64,000 nt of DNA. It comes from Chamaea fasciata. Its lineage: Eukaryota; Chordata; Aves; Passeriformes; Sylviidae. This document shows, piece after piece, positions 34,001-49,000 of this stretch (positions are counted from its first letter, which is position 1; every line of letters starts with the position of its first letter). The stretch covers positions 29,656,522 to 29,720,521 of the forward strand of contig JARCOQ010000006.1 of assembly GCA_029207755.1 (NCBI GenBank), given 5' to 3'. The position numbers were made by a program, and so were the translations under genes. The notes under the pieces were generated by a model. The model saw nothing but the letters and a program-made list of their open reading frames with translations. It ran no database searches and had not been told where the DNA came from.

Positions 34001-37000
34001 AGAATTGTCAAGTGTCTGCTCAAGAAGATGGAAGGGGAGAACAAACGATGGATAGTAGCCAGGTATTTACACAGCCTATAAAGTCTACAAAATATTGACT
34101 CTTAATCTTCAGTGCTGCTTTCTAAATTTCTTCAAAGCATAGATCTTTATTAGAAATATTTAACTTCCTACTCTTCTGAAACTTGAAGAAAATGTGAAAC
34201 TGAACTTAATCATCTACTGTTCTTTAGAAATCTGCTTGTTGGTAACAGAAGTAATAATAATTTTCATTTTAGAGGTTGGTTCCCTTTCATTTGGTTCCAG
34301 AAAGTGCTCTCACAGTTGACTATTTTCCTGTGTTGATGAGCTCAGTTGTGTTTTAGCCTGTATTGACCAAAAGCCCTGTGCTTCAGCCTTGCAACTTCCC
34401 GCATGCATAAGTCTGTCCTTACAAAGGCTGCTGACTTTTAACCACTTGTGGAAGAGTGCTCATAGGAGTGAAAGTACTAACATGTCCCCCTTTCATTACT
34501 TCTTTGCTGTTGCTGTCACTGTGTCTTGTGCATTGAATACATTGCAGTTGTAGCTGAATGCATTCAGTAACTTCAGTGTCTTTGCAGATTGTGAGCAGAC
34601 TAGTTCAGATTCGCGACTATATTGCTAAGGCCAGCTCCATGCGGGATGATCTTGTAGAGAAAAATGAAAGATCGGCCAATGTTGAGCGTTTATCACACCT
34701 TATAGATGACCTTAAAGAGCAGGAGAAATCCTATCTGAAATTTTTGCAAAAGATGCTTGTAAGTTTGGGAACATAATATGTTTGTTTCTGCACTATGAGC
34801 TTTCTTTAGGAGTTGACTGTTTATGTTTTGATGGTGCTGCTGAGGGTGTTGATTTTGGTATGTAGTACCTTCCATAATTCCTTTTTACTGCCCCCTTATA
34901 TAGCTTTTGATTTGTGCCAATGAAATATTTCAGGCTAGAGAAAATGAGGAGGATGATGTTCGGACTATAGATTCAGCTGTGGGATCTGGTTCTGTAGGTG
35001 AGAGCACATCGCTAAACATTGATGTGCAGTCTGAGGCTTCAGATACCACGGTAAGCTGCCTTTTAGTAATTAAGGTAGACATGAGGGCTTTATTTTGGTT
35101 TTTTTATGGGTCTTATGATAGTGTCATAATCTGCAGTTCGATTAAAAAATAGTAAATCCCCAAGTGCTTCATTCAGGAGGTATCCATGCCTGTGTGGATT
35201 TATTTTTTTAATATGAGAAAAAGAGTAATTATTCTGTCACAACAGTAATCTAAAGAATCTTTTAAATCTTTATTCTGTCTTCAAAGTACAATGAAGAATT
35301 AAATGTGTACCATGGCAGAGAATTCACTGACTTGATGTAGGAAGAAATACTTTTGTAAAATACAATTTTTCATCTCCAGATTTGTTTCTGTTAGTGGGGA
35401 AAATTTTGGGGGTATTGGGTGAGGGGAGGGTTAGAAAAGTGTCATTAGTGGGCTATTGTCCAAGCATCTTAGTGATACGACAGAATTATTGACCTAACAC
35501 AGAAGTTTCTCTCATTTCTTGGAAAGATGGGCACCTCTTTAGAAAATGTGTTCTGAGTTTAGTGCTGAGCTAAACAGTCCAATTGTCCTTCCTATTTATA
35601 AAAGCTTTTTTTTTTCTTTTTTTAAACCACGGTAAACATATCTTGTAGTAGATACAAAAGCATTTTAATAACTTAAGTTTTGTGTCTTCTGTTCTGTTAC
35701 ACTGAGGAAAAGTACCAGACAGCAGGTACTCTCTCTGGCAGTTAGCACACTGAATGTCCTGTGGATAAGGAGAATTTACCTGCTTGGAAATAAAACAGTT
35801 AAAACATTAAGAAGCTTTTGTAATTATTTTTAGCTTTATAAGAACTCTTTCTATCCCTGTAAAGAAATAAAATGATAGACATGGAAGATGCACTTTTAAC
35901 TTAAAAAAAAATTGGAAAATGCAGAAAGACGGGTATGTTGTTTAAGAAGTATCCATGTAAACTTGGATTTGTCTTAATATTTGCAAAATTTGCACTTAAT
36001 TTTTTTGTTTGGCTCTTAATTTTGCATCTAAGTTCTCTTTACATGCAGCTTGAATATTTTACATGCAGAGTGCATACTTCTTGTCATATAATGTTGATTG
36101 CTATATGGAGCTTTATTGTTATGCAAATTCTAGGAATGACTAAAAATGTCTTCACTCTGTAGTGGATGTTATTAGATACTAGTTTTCATTATTTGACAAG
36201 ATAAAATGCATGCTTAAGTTGGAGCACATTTTCCAAGTCTAACCTACTAAACTATTCAATATAGGAGGTATCTTTTAGTTTGAGTTGTCGGCCCCGCATT
36301 GAGGACAAACTAGGGAAGTCAGCTTCACAGGAACAGGTTACAGACATTGATGTTACACCAAGCCCTAAAGGGAAAAGTGAGAGAGCTGCTCTGAATGACA
36401 GGGAAATCTGGCCTTGTGGGATTAATAGCCAGGATCATGGATTGCTTTCAAAGGTACACTTCAAAATATTACTTTAGTCTCAAATAGGGATTATACAGGC
36501 TAGTCTTCCCCATTCCCCCATCTCCCTTATTAATTGCTTCAAATGTACTTGTTACTTACAGTGAATGTTCCCACTGGATTGCTTATCTGTATCCAGCTGT
36601 CTTTTCACTGAATAATTTTCTTTGCCTAGAATATTTTTTCTTTGAATAGAAATGTTTCTCAACTTTTTCTTCTGAATTATTAGCATTGACAGTTAGCATT
36701 GATGTAACTCTGTACAGCAGGTGTTGTGATTTTATGTAGATCATCCTTCTAAGTTTTGTTGTTCCCTTCTTGGGAAAACGCACTGTAAATGTGACTTTCA
36801 GACACTTGTCATGGTTACACTAATAGTCTGCCAGTGCACATTTAAACTAATACCAAATACAGAAAACTAATTAAAAATTAGTAGTCTTAACTTGTTCCAC
36901 AAATGTTTTGGTTTAGGTGTTGATATGAATATTTGGTTGGACGGGGGAAGACTTTCAAGGGGCACAGTGTCTAAAAAGTCTTTTTGTACCCATTATGATG

Positions 37001-40000
37001 TGTTTTTCTATATCATTGTCCTTCCTGGATTTAATTTTTAAGAAGTCTTAAGCTCAATCATTTTTCCCCTAAAATAAAAGATTTAATAAAAGGCTTAAAT
37101 GTTTTGTCAAGCTTACTAGTCTAAATGCAGAACTAAGTTTGAAAAATTTGTTAATGCAGTTTTCATGAAGTCAAGCAAATCTGGTGCTTTAGATAAAGCC
37201 TGGGTTATTTAATAGCTGAGTGAGATTGAGACATGTGCCCTTGATCCCCTTCTTCCCCTTGTTCCTTCCTGTGCTGATTTTTCAGTGTGTGATCTATTTT
37301 GACTCTACTCTGCTGTTTATATGAAAAGTGAGAGTTTAACAGCAATCATCAGTGTGAGCTGCAGTGCATCTTTTAGGGATGCTTTGAGGAGTTTAGACTT
37401 CTGGAAGTTTTCAGCTTTCTCTGCTGGAAAGTTGAGCATTCCTTAGTACCCAGAACTAAAGAAGATGCCTACTTCTATTCTGACATTTGATGCAGAGTAT
37501 TTGGACTGATTTTTCTACTTGAGAAACTTAATAGTATGTGGATAGAAGATTATGCTTTGAAGTTAGTAGTGTTCTTTGTAAATGCTTGTTATTTTCATGA
37601 TTTCATCTGTAAGGTGCAATAATGCAACTTCAGACTGGATTAGGATCTTAACTGTGGATTTCTCATTAAAATGTTAAATTTGAATAAAAGTTTTGATCCA
37701 AATCTCCAGGTTCTGACTAGCATAGGCTGAAGAAAATAACTGAGTTTTAATTTATTTTAACTGCTCAGCATGCTTTCATTCTTTCAGAACTATTTCAAAA
37801 TATTGTTTGAAAACAATCTAGAGAGGATTCTCTGTGTGTTTTTGTTATGAGATTGATTTACCCAAACCTGGTGTATTCAACCTGGCCATAAATACAGCAC
37901 ACAGAACTAAACACATTATAGGTTAGAAAAGAGCTACTGCCTCAAACTCCTTAAAACAGTCTGCTGAAAATTTTAGAGCTTTTAGGCTGGTAAGTCAGTT
38001 GAGATCTTGTGTTTTGTGTAGCTCCGTGATACAATGCCTTATCTCGCTTACCTTTAGCAGTCTGAAAGGTTAATACCCTCCATTATGATTTAGAAGACAG
38101 AGGGGGGCTTGGGTTAGTCTTTTGGTCACATTAGGGCACCTGACTGGCTTTGTGAAGAAAAGCTTAAACCCTCAGGAGCTATAAGCACGTCTTGCTGGTA
38201 CAAGCTTCTTCCTATTGGATGTCTGATTTTTTTTTTTTAATAAAAGACTATCAGAAAGGTGAAGCTGTTTTATTTTTACTTTTTTCCATTAACCAGACTG
38301 TTCATTTATATGCAAGTTTTGCTTTCTTTGACACTCATTTTACTCGTTCTCAACAGATAAATGGTTGTACTTATGGTAATGTTGCTCCATCTCTTGCAGG
38401 CCAGAGATCCTCAACAGGAAGCTAAAGAGGAGTTGGAGAACTTGAAGAAACAGCATGATTTATTGAAAAGGATGCTACAACAGCAGGAGCAATTAAAGGC
38501 TCTTCAAGGAAGACAGGCAGCTCTTCTTGCTTTGCAGCATAAAGCAGAGCAAGCCATTGCTGTCCTGGATGATTCTGGTATGTGGAGCAATGGTGTCTCT
38601 TATGTCATGTTAGCATGCTGACTGAATGTTTGAAGCTGGAATTGTGAAATACACATTAAAAAGGCTTTTAATTACTTCAAAGCCTCTGTTTCTGAAGAGT
38701 TGACAGTGTAACCTTATAAAATGATGTGTATTTTAAAAACCCAGAGTGATTACTGTGGTTTACCTGTAAAATTCTAAAAGCATGGGTTTTTCTCCTACCC
38801 ACGGAGAGAAGGTAGGTTTTTCTCCTACCCACTGTCTATCCAATGTTAAGATTCACATTCAACTTCTAGCAAAACAAATGTTTTCAAAATTTGAAAACAG
38901 TGAAACTTTACTATGAGTAAAGTCATAATCTCTGGGGAAAATAAATAATGTTTATGCTTGATTTTTCTTATGGAGTGTTCATTTGTATTTAGGGGAAATA
39001 AGAGGAATTATTTGGGTCTTTCAACTGCCACTTGCATATTTAGTACTGTTTGAATATGAACTTGGAGGCGGGGGAGAAGCTTTCTTTCAAATTTATTTCT
39101 CTCATGAAGTGAGAGAAATAAAGAAGAACAAACCTCCATGACCCCATTTGCAGATATAAATATTGCAACTTACACCAATATGAAAGCTTGATGACCTGTT
39201 AATTTATTATTTCGAGAAAGTGAAATTACCTGCACTATTGTTAGTTTAGCTGTATTAAATAATTGCAGTTTTATTTCTACTAAATTTCTATCAGCCTTAG
39301 ACAAATTGGTTGCTTTCATTTTGCTCTGATCTTTTTAGCAAAACACAGAACAAGCCTAAAGTTCTTTTGTATGGGCCTTTACAAAGCAGCTCTGAGTTGT
39401 CTTGTTAGTATTTTTGTAGCAGAAGTCATTTTCAAGAGTAAAGCTGGCGGAAAGGACACAAAATTAAAAATGCATGCTGTATTTTTAGAGGGTCAGTATA
39501 TTGATGGTGTTGTTAAACCACGCATTTTAATTTAAATAGCCTTTATTCATCACTATAGAAAAATACTTATATTGTCCCCTTTTTCTGTATGCCCAGTTGT
39601 AACAGAAACTACAGGTAGTGTTTCAGGAGTAAGCCTTACATCAGAATTGAATGAAGAATTAAATGACTTAATTCAACGCTTTCACAACCAACTTCATGAT
39701 TCTCAGGTCAGTCCTGACATTGTTCTGAATAGATTTTGCCATTATCAGTTTTTATTCTATTTAACAATGTAGTTCAATGTTTGTCTTGCACATCTGTGTG
39801 TATTTGCTAGTAAAGTTACCAGAGTTTCCCCTAAACTTGAAAACTCAGCAAACTTGGAAATTCTTAAGGGTTATTAGCTGACTCATTTGTGCTTTTGTGT
39901 CTCATGGGTCTCCATGAAAGTCTAGAAAAGTAGTTTTGTTATTGCAGTTTAATTATTAACTCAATATATAATTGGTATTAGAGTGTTTTCAGTGTATTTC

Positions 40001-43000
40001 CCTTTATAATATTCTTTGTTTTGGTGTTGATTCTGGTGTTGCATATGGAAGGCCCATAAGAAAGCTTTTTGTTTCTTACAATTTATTGACTTTTTTTGTA
40101 GTACTCTGAATAAAACAGAATTACTCTCTTTAAACGCAGTCTGTGCCTGACAACAGAAGGCAAGCAGAAAGCCTTTCACTTACCAGAGAGATTTCACAAA
40201 GCAGAAACTCCTCCATGTCTGAACACCAGTCAGATGAGAAGGCACAGCTTTTTAACAAGATGCGAATGTTGCAGGGTAAAAAGCAAAAAATGGACAAACT
40301 CTTAGGAGAACTTCATACACTTCGTGACCAACATCTAAATAACTCTTCCTGTAAGTCAGTATAGGCAGAATTGTATTTTTTTTTATGAATACAATGGTTT
40401 TAATGTGCATGTTGGTAACATTTTCTTTCAGGTTGCAATTGCTCAGTGAAATGCTGGTGATAAAAGCTGGGGCAATGTTAATGTAAATGGTTTCAGTGCT
40501 GTATAAGTTTCTGTGTTAATGAGGAACTCTACAAGTAACAATGATAAGTGTCCATTAGCACTTCGGTTTGTAACATTGAAGTTGACTAATGTGAGGATGT
40601 GATGGGCTTTTTTCTTCAAGGCTTGTCTGTGACACATCTGGCTTGTGAAAAAAAGTGCCATATTAACTTGAGCTTTGTGTGTTTTTATCACAGTACATCT
40701 GTGTTTGTGTACTCAGCACTTCATGTGTGAGTAGCTTTTTGGCAATATGGCTTTGCTCCCTCTCAGTCAAATGTGCACTTGTGACAGGGCCTTCAATCAC
40801 AGGCCATTCTGGAGGGCCTTACCTGTCTGACTGGACTAGAGCTTTGGCCTTTTCTTTTAATGGCTTTGTATTCTCTTTATTGATGCAGACCTGTCTGCTT
40901 GCTGCTCTCACTTTCATTTTCTAGCAGTGCATTTGTACTGGTGCAGTTTTGTCCTGTAGCTGGAAACTTCTGAGGGGTGATCACAGCGTATTGTGGTTAG
41001 CATTGAGAAATGATGTCTTCAAGCATGCACTTGGAGGACATGCTGATTTAGCAGTTATGTTACTATACCCCAATTTTTGTGTATGTTTTCAATGCATATA
41101 ATACGAACACATATTTGGATATGATTTCACGTAGCTGGGAGAAGCAAACATCCAGTTTGTTTTACAGCAAATGGACAGAAGACCTTAGCAGAGGTGAAAA
41201 ATATGCTAGGGTTTTTCTTTTAATCGAAATTCTAAAATGTTAAATTTTTATAAAAAAGCAATGCGGCCTTAAGTAAACCCTTAAAAAAACTCCATGGGCA
41301 GATTCACAGCATGAAGCTTCTAGTTCTAACATTTGATAAAACTAAAAGGGAATAATTGAAATCTTGTTTACAAAAGCTACCTTATTACTCACTGCCTATT
41401 TACATTGCATGCAACGAAACTTAAGAAAAAAGCTTTTCTTTTGCTAAGGAAAGAAGTTATTAATTGCTCTTTTGTCTATTGGTAATATTTTCTGTCATTA
41501 TTTTAAAATAATTCAGTTAAACAGATTCCTTATTAAAAATTGTTCACATAAGATGTATTTCTTTTCTGTAGTTTTTCCTGCTTCAGGTTCTCCTCAAAGG
41601 AGTATTGACCAAAGAAGTACAACTTCAGCTGCTTCTGGTCCTGTAGGCATAGTCACTGTTGTCAATGGTGAATCCAATAGTCTGGCATCTGCTCCCTATC
41701 CTCCTGATTCCCTGGTTTCTCAAAATGAAAGTGAAGAGGATGAAAATCTAAATCCAACAGAAAAGCTTCAGTAAAAGTTCTTTAATTTTTTTTTCACCAT
41801 TTACTTTAGTAATTTGGAGTGGTTTTTAATTTGGAGTACTTTTTTAATAAGTTTTGTGTTAAGTAACTATTTCCATTTTTTGATCCACTTAATTTAGTAT
41901 TACAGACTACTTAGTAAACAATGTAATACTGTTAACTGAATTTAGAGCTTCAAGTGGAAAGTTCTTATAGCTTGGAAACTGGCAGTAAACTCTAAAAACT
42001 TTAAAGTCTATATATTCTTTTTCACTCTACATAAATTTGCTTAATATGGCAAAACAGATTAAATACTCTTTTTTTCCTCCTCAGGAAGCTAAATGAGGTT
42101 CGTAAGAGGCTGAATGAGTTACGTGAATTAGTTCACTACTATGAGCAGACATCTGATATGATGACAGATGCTGTGAATGAAAACACTAAGGAGGAGGAAG
42201 AAACAGAAGAATCAGAAAGTGATTCTGATCATGAGGATCCACAGCCTGTTACAAATATTAGGTTGTTGTATTTTTTGTTATCCAAAGTCTTTGTTGCTGA
42301 GTTGTTGCTTCAAGAGACCTGCAATACATTGAGTCAACCAGAAGTAACTTAAATCTATGCTTATTACATTAACAAAATTACAATTTTTTTAATTTGAGGT
42401 AACTGTTACACAGATGTTTAATAATTATCTAATCCTTGGTATCTTATTTATTTAGATTGGGATGAACATTTAGAAAATCACTATAAGACTTCAAAAATCT
42501 GTAATTCCTTTGGGTTTAAGTACTGAATTATGTGTATAGAATTTCACTAGAGATTAGTCTTAGACTAGAGAATTAGAGTAAAAAACCCTTTCAGTTTATA
42601 GAGGCATTTACAGCTATAGTCTGGCACCTGTGTGCCTTGAGGATCTTCACTTGATAGAAATGAAGAGTCACTTAGCTATGCATTATATAAAGCTTTTATA
42701 ATGTAGACATATACCTGTAAGGCCTAATGTATTGTTGCAGATCTAGCAGGGGATAATTTAAAGATGCTTTGATTGTTTTTTTAAAAAAATTATCTGTTGG
42801 AGAGATGAATATGGAAAAACTCCCAATGTCTGGACTGATTTATATGGAGTTGGGAGTTCATTTGGTTTTTTATTTGGGGGGGGGGTGGGGTGCTGGTTTC
42901 TTTTTTAGGGGATGGGGTCAGAACACCCTTTCATAAAAAAGGCTAAAATAAAACTGTATTCATACCAGTTTTTAAAAAGTTAATATGAGTAATTTATTTT

Positions 43001-46000
43001 ACCCTAGAAATCCTCAAGGAATCGGTAGTTGGAGTGAAATAAATAGCAATTCAAATGTACAGTGTGGAACTAATAACAGAGATGGAAGACATCTTAATAC
43101 AGACTGTGAAATAAACAACCGATCTGCTGCTAATATAAGGACTCTAAAAATGTCTTCTGCTTTAGGTATGTTCTAAAATCTTCCAATAATTTTACTTCTT
43201 AGTTCAAATAAGTCTGATTGCTGCGCAGAGTTTGGGAGATCCTTGTTTGATGAGCAGAATATTCAAGAGCCTGATCATTAAGTTAATATTTTTCTAATGT
43301 CCAGTAATTACTGTCAACTTCCGACGTTCAGTGATGTGTCTTTGGTATTTTTTTGTTATGTTTCCTCCTCTCCCTATTTGCAGACTGTCATAACAGGGAG
43401 AATGACAAACACCTTGATCTACCCCAAGGTGAAGATGATGAAGTGGAAGAAGATCGAGTCAGTGAAGATTCCTTGTCTACTCAAAGAAGCAGCCTGGGTG
43501 ATGTTGCTGGGGATGCCGAGTTTGAGCAGAAGATCAATAGGCTTATAGCTGCAAAACAGAAGCTTAGACAGTTACAAAACCTTGCTGCTATGGTGCAGGT
43601 ATATTATAAAAATAAACTTGTGCACAAAAATCTAGCATTCATTATTTCATATAATGTGTAATTTCTGATAGGGAAAAACTGCTTAATGCAACGGTTAAAA
43701 TGCCTTTTTTTAGGCTAGGGAAAAAGAGATACTGTTTGATTTTTCTGAATTCAAGGGTGCTACTTCTGGAGTTCAGTTCAGGGATTTTCATGGAGGATGC
43801 TAGCCTAAGAGAACGATGGTCTTAATATTTAACCTTAGCACTGGATTGCAAAATACAAGCCAAGAAGTAGATCAATATTATTTTTTAAAATATTAGACAT
43901 TTTTAAGATTATAGTGAACATTCAACACGTTTAGGTTTTTGAATCCTAGGTTTTACAGTGTTGTTCAATCAATGAAGAACGTTTTTTGTTAAAATCTTTG
44001 GGTGTTGCAACATGTTTGACTTGCAACATTTTGGTTTGGGGACAGTGGGTTTTATTTATTTCAAGAGTTTTGAGGGCCAGCTATAAATTGGCAGTGTTCT
44101 TAATTTAGAATATCTCACACTTAATTCAGTGATATTAGCAGCACAATGTCATGGATCTGACGTCCCTTCAAAAGCTCACATTTGACGACCACCTAATGTA
44201 ATGTCTGCGTACTGAATACACACAGGTGTGTCAGAAATGAAAAGGAGAAAGAAAAAAGGAAAGAAAATGTGAGAACTTTAAAGTCAAGCTCAGTAGGAAC
44301 TTACGCTTTACAACCGCAACAGTATAAACACAATATTGTTATTCCAAGATAATACTCCTATCAGAAATTTCTCAGCATCTAGATCAGTGTTGTTTTTTAT
44401 CATCACTAGAGAGATGCTAACTGTGCAATGGTATAAATTGGAATTAGAGATGATTCGGCAGCTTGCTTAATAAATAACCTAATTAATGGCATATCTTCAA
44501 TGATCATATTTCCAAGGCTTGTTATGTGTTATTCAGCAAAGATACAGTAGGTCTGTGAGTGACCTGTGTCATTCTTGGTCACCAGTGATCTCTCCTGTTC
44601 AGCAGAGTCTTTATGAACAATGATCACATTGGACAATAAAAGCAGTAGTGGCTACAGCTTTCATATTTTCAATTTGAGAACTGAAAATACAGAAATAATG
44701 AAAGAATAAAAGAAGATTAGAGAACCAATAGGACTTTCTCCAAGATACTTAAGATCTAGTTTTCAAGAGTAGTTTTGTTATTGAGTTGCTAATGATAATA
44801 TTTAATTTCACTGACTGCAGTAAATAAGCAGTCTTGTTCACCTCAGTCGTCTTCTGTACCTCCTTCCACCTCCCCTGTTGTTTCTTCATATGCTTGTATG
44901 TTCCCGTCCACTGAGTCACAGGCAAGTGGTTTATGCTTCCAGAATGAGACAAGTAATCTGCATTTATATTGGAAGTTCAGTAGTTGAGGTTGAGCTAAAT
45001 AACTTTAAATTCTCTCATTAACTCTATTTTTCTTAAAGTCATGTGCCATGGTGATAATGACTTCTCAGTTTTTGATTTGTACTAAAGATAAAGCTATTCA
45101 AACTGATCAGTTTTGAAAAAAATCAAACTAGATAAACTTGACAAACTATATTTGTTACTTTTTTTTTTGTATCAACTTGAAAATAGTCTTAACTGCCTTT
45201 CTGAAATCATTTTAGGATGATGATCCTGAACCTCAAGGAACAATTGCAAGTGGGTCTAATATTAGTGACTTCTTGGGTGAGATGGAAGAGACAAAGCAGC
45301 AACCAAACAATGTCCGAGCAAGTTCCAACAAGTTAAAAAAAGATGTGCGACTAAATGAAAAAGCAAGGTAAACCTTTGTCAGAGGATGGTGGAGCTGTGC
45401 TTCAGGCAACTTCTTGCCAAGTAATGTGTGGATAACTTATTTACACAGAGAGAAATTCTATGAAGCTAAACTTCAGCAGCAGCAACGGGAGCTCAAGCAG
45501 TTACAAGAAGAAAGAAAAAAGCTGATTGAAATCCAGGAAAAAATTCAAGTGTTACAGAAAGCTTGTCCTGACCTTCAGGTAGGTAGAATGTATTTCTTTG
45601 CTGTCTTAAGGTGTTGAGCAAAGGAACATAAAATATCTTGCTCACCATTTTTTTCCCTATGAAAATTGAAAAGACCTTAAAATTGGTAATACTTGTTTTG
45701 TGTAAGCAGGTGGACTTTTAAACTTAGGGTTCTGCTTATGTCATTCACTTTTCAATGGTTCTTGTTCAGTGGTGGTGTATCTTAAGTTCGCTGTGGTTTG
45801 CCTTCAAAAGCCTTGATAGAGTCTTCAAAGATCTGGAACCTTCTGTCTTACTTTTAGCCTGAAATTGGTCTGTCCATTCTGCTTAGTCACTACTTCTTTA
45901 CTTCTCTCAATAGTAATTTGCTGGTATTTTGGTACAATGCTGTGACTTTTAAGCATGATCAATGCTTTGCTGCATTTTAACTTAACTCTACAGGGCTTTA

Positions 46001-49000
46001 CTGTTTTTCGTGCTCTTTGAAGATTAGCTTCTTTCTGTGAAGTGAGCAGTAAATTATCAGTACTGTGAATCTAGAACATTATATACTAATACATAATTTT
46101 TGTTGGTTTCTAGATAAGTTTTGAAATAAATATTTAGCCTTGATTCAAAAATCCTTTTCCCAACATACTGACTTCCTAGCCTCATAAAGCCTTAACTGTG
46201 TTGGGTTTTAACTGCAGGTAGGTTTTAGAAAGCTATTATACTCTATTTTGCCATTTTGCCTTCTCTTTTAGTTGTCAACTGGTCTGGGTAACTGCCCAGC
46301 AAATAGACAGACTTCACAAGCAACATCAACTCCAGCCACCAATGAGCCTAGCACAGCTGGCAAGCCTTTATTTGAGTGTGATGAATCTGTACCAGTAGGC
46401 AATGAGGTATTTCATACTTTATATACAGTGACTTAAAAAGGATTTAGAAGGAAGAAGTTTCAGGTGCCTTGGACACATTTTAAGTAGCTGGCCTGGGGAG
46501 TGGAGTGGTAGCTATTTTAACAAAGCATGTATAACTTCTTTATTTCATTTCTGGAAAGAAGGAAATACTGACTTGAACTGGCAAGACATTTTCCCCCAAG
46601 TATAGCACTTGTTACCAAATATTAATGTGAAAGTTGAATTAATTTTGAATTTTTACCATGAACATTGGATAATGTATACTGTAGGCAGGTCATCCTTGGA
46701 GAAAATTATGGAAGTATTTGTTGAAACCTGATTTATCTTTGTGTCTTCCTTCACCTTTTCCCCTGAAATTGTCTTTAATAATGATCTGGATATTAACTTA
46801 TTTTTTCTGGAAATTATGCTACCATTATATTGTAATTCTTCCATTTTACTACAAGCAGTTATGGTCTGAGATGAGAAGACATGAGATTTTAAGAGAAGAA
46901 TTGCGACAGAGGAGAAAGCAACTTGAAGCTTTAATGGCTGAAGATCAGAGAAGGAGAGAACTCGCAGAAACAATATCTACTGTTGCTGCATCTATTAAAA
47001 GTGAAGGGTCAGAAGCTCGGTGTACTCCACAGCAGAGCAGGACTGAAAGGTAAGAGCACAAGTTATTCTGTATTAATCAACAGGTGCTTCCGTTGTTTAG
47101 CGGGATGTCAGTGTCGGGGGTGGTTTCCTCTGTTCATCTGAGCGCTCAATGTGATGATTTAACAGAGCAGGAAGTTAATTTCTTGGCTTGTGAAGTGACT
47201 GTTATTCAGCAACTTGCCAGTTTTATGGGTTTTCCCAGCATATTTACTCTCCTGTTCTACCAGTGGGGGCAAGAATCACCTAAGGAGAAGAAAGTGCATG
47301 GAAAATGCCAAATGATCAGAGTAATTTTTTTCATCTTTACCCATTTTGTAGCATAATAAAATAATACATTTCCGAAACAGACATTAATTTCATTTATCTG
47401 TTCCAGTATTAGAAGCAGAATGCATGGTTGAATGGGTGAGAATCACAGAATCAACTGGGTTGGAAAAGACCTTGAAGTTCGAGTCCAACCTATGACCTGG
47501 CACCACCTTGCCAATGAGTCCATGGCACTGAGTGCCACATCCAGTCTTTTCTTAAATGACTCCAGGGACAGTGGCTCCAGCCTGGACAGCCCATTCCGAT
47601 GGCCTATCACTCTGTGAAGAGCTTCGTCCTAATGTCCAGCCTAAACCTCCCCTGACTCAGCTTAAGGTTGTCCTCATGTCCTGTCACTGGCTGCCTGGGA
47701 GACAAGGCTGAGCCCCTCCTGGCTGCACCCTCCTTTCAGGCAGTTGTAGAGAGCAGTATGGTCTCCCCTAGAACTCCTCCAGGCTAAACAACCCCAGCTC
47801 CCTCAACCACTCCTCACAGGGCTTGTGCTCCAGACCTTTCACCAGCCTTGTTGCCCTTCTCTGGACATGCTCCAGCATCTCAACATCCTTCGTAATTTGA
47901 GGGGCCCAGAACTGGACACAGCACTCAAGGTGTGGCCTAACCTGTGCCAAGTACAGGGGAAGAATCACTTCCCTGGTCTTGCTGGCCACACTTCCTGATG
48001 TAGTCAAGGTTGCTGTTGTCCTTCTTGGCCATGTGGCCACACTGCTGGCTCATGTTCAGAACAGTTTAATTCTTTCTGTTGCAGCTTGATTAATTGCAGA
48101 TAGACTTGGAATTGTCAACAGATTGTTCTAATAATTCATCATAAACTTGAAAAAAAAATACTCTTTTTCCAAACACCCCTTTTCTCCCTCACCCTGCAAT
48201 GTTCGCTAGGACAATGGCTACCTGGGGAGGTTCTACTCAGTGTGCCCTAGAGGAAGAAAATGGAGATGAAGATGGTTATCTCTCTGATGGAGGTGGTCAG
48301 GCAGAAGAAGAGGAAGAAGATGCATCAAGTTTGAATGACAGTTTCTCTGTTTATCCCAATAACAACATACAAGAAAATGCCTATTTTGTTAAAGGAAACA
48401 AAGATAGGTCAGTAGTGTTATTTGTTGATTTAATGCTTGTCTAAGTGTATTTGGAAGAAGCATTTCATTGACAGGGCATCTTCACAGCGATGCTAAAGGG
48501 TCTTTCTTTCTGCTTGTTAGAGAGCTGTGTGTAGTGGTAGTTTCTTTTCTGAGTTTTTTTAGCTCTAATGCATATAACTGATTTGATTTATTTTGTTTTC
48601 AGTCTTATTAAAAGTCTGCCATTGAGCTCTCCACTTGTGTGGTAGTGGCTCTTGATATTCATATTTGTTTTTAATCAGCTTAAAAGATAACCAATCTGTG
48701 TGAATTTTTTTGCTGCGATATAGATCAGTCTCTTCAAAAATAGTAGTTCAGAGAATTAAGCTAACTGAAATTTTTCCTTCTAAATTGCTGGCTTCTGTAG
48801 TTGTGAAAGCTATTTCTGAATTATTGTGAATAATTTGAACTCTCGTTTACCTGATTGACTTCCTTCATAACCTTTGTGTGATTAAATGAAAATGCCATGT
48901 TAAAAATAATGTATATATCTGCAGTTATTTCTTCTGGTTTGGATACCAAAATTATTATAGTAGACAGTGGGCTAATCAGTGGCTGGACCTGTCAATATAT

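Noticed and set aside
47768..48040. 90-codon minus-strand open frame as a host gene
   Set aside because: Its VRPHLE, VQFWAP and [11 protein letters not shown] motifs identify it as the end of CR1 ORF2.
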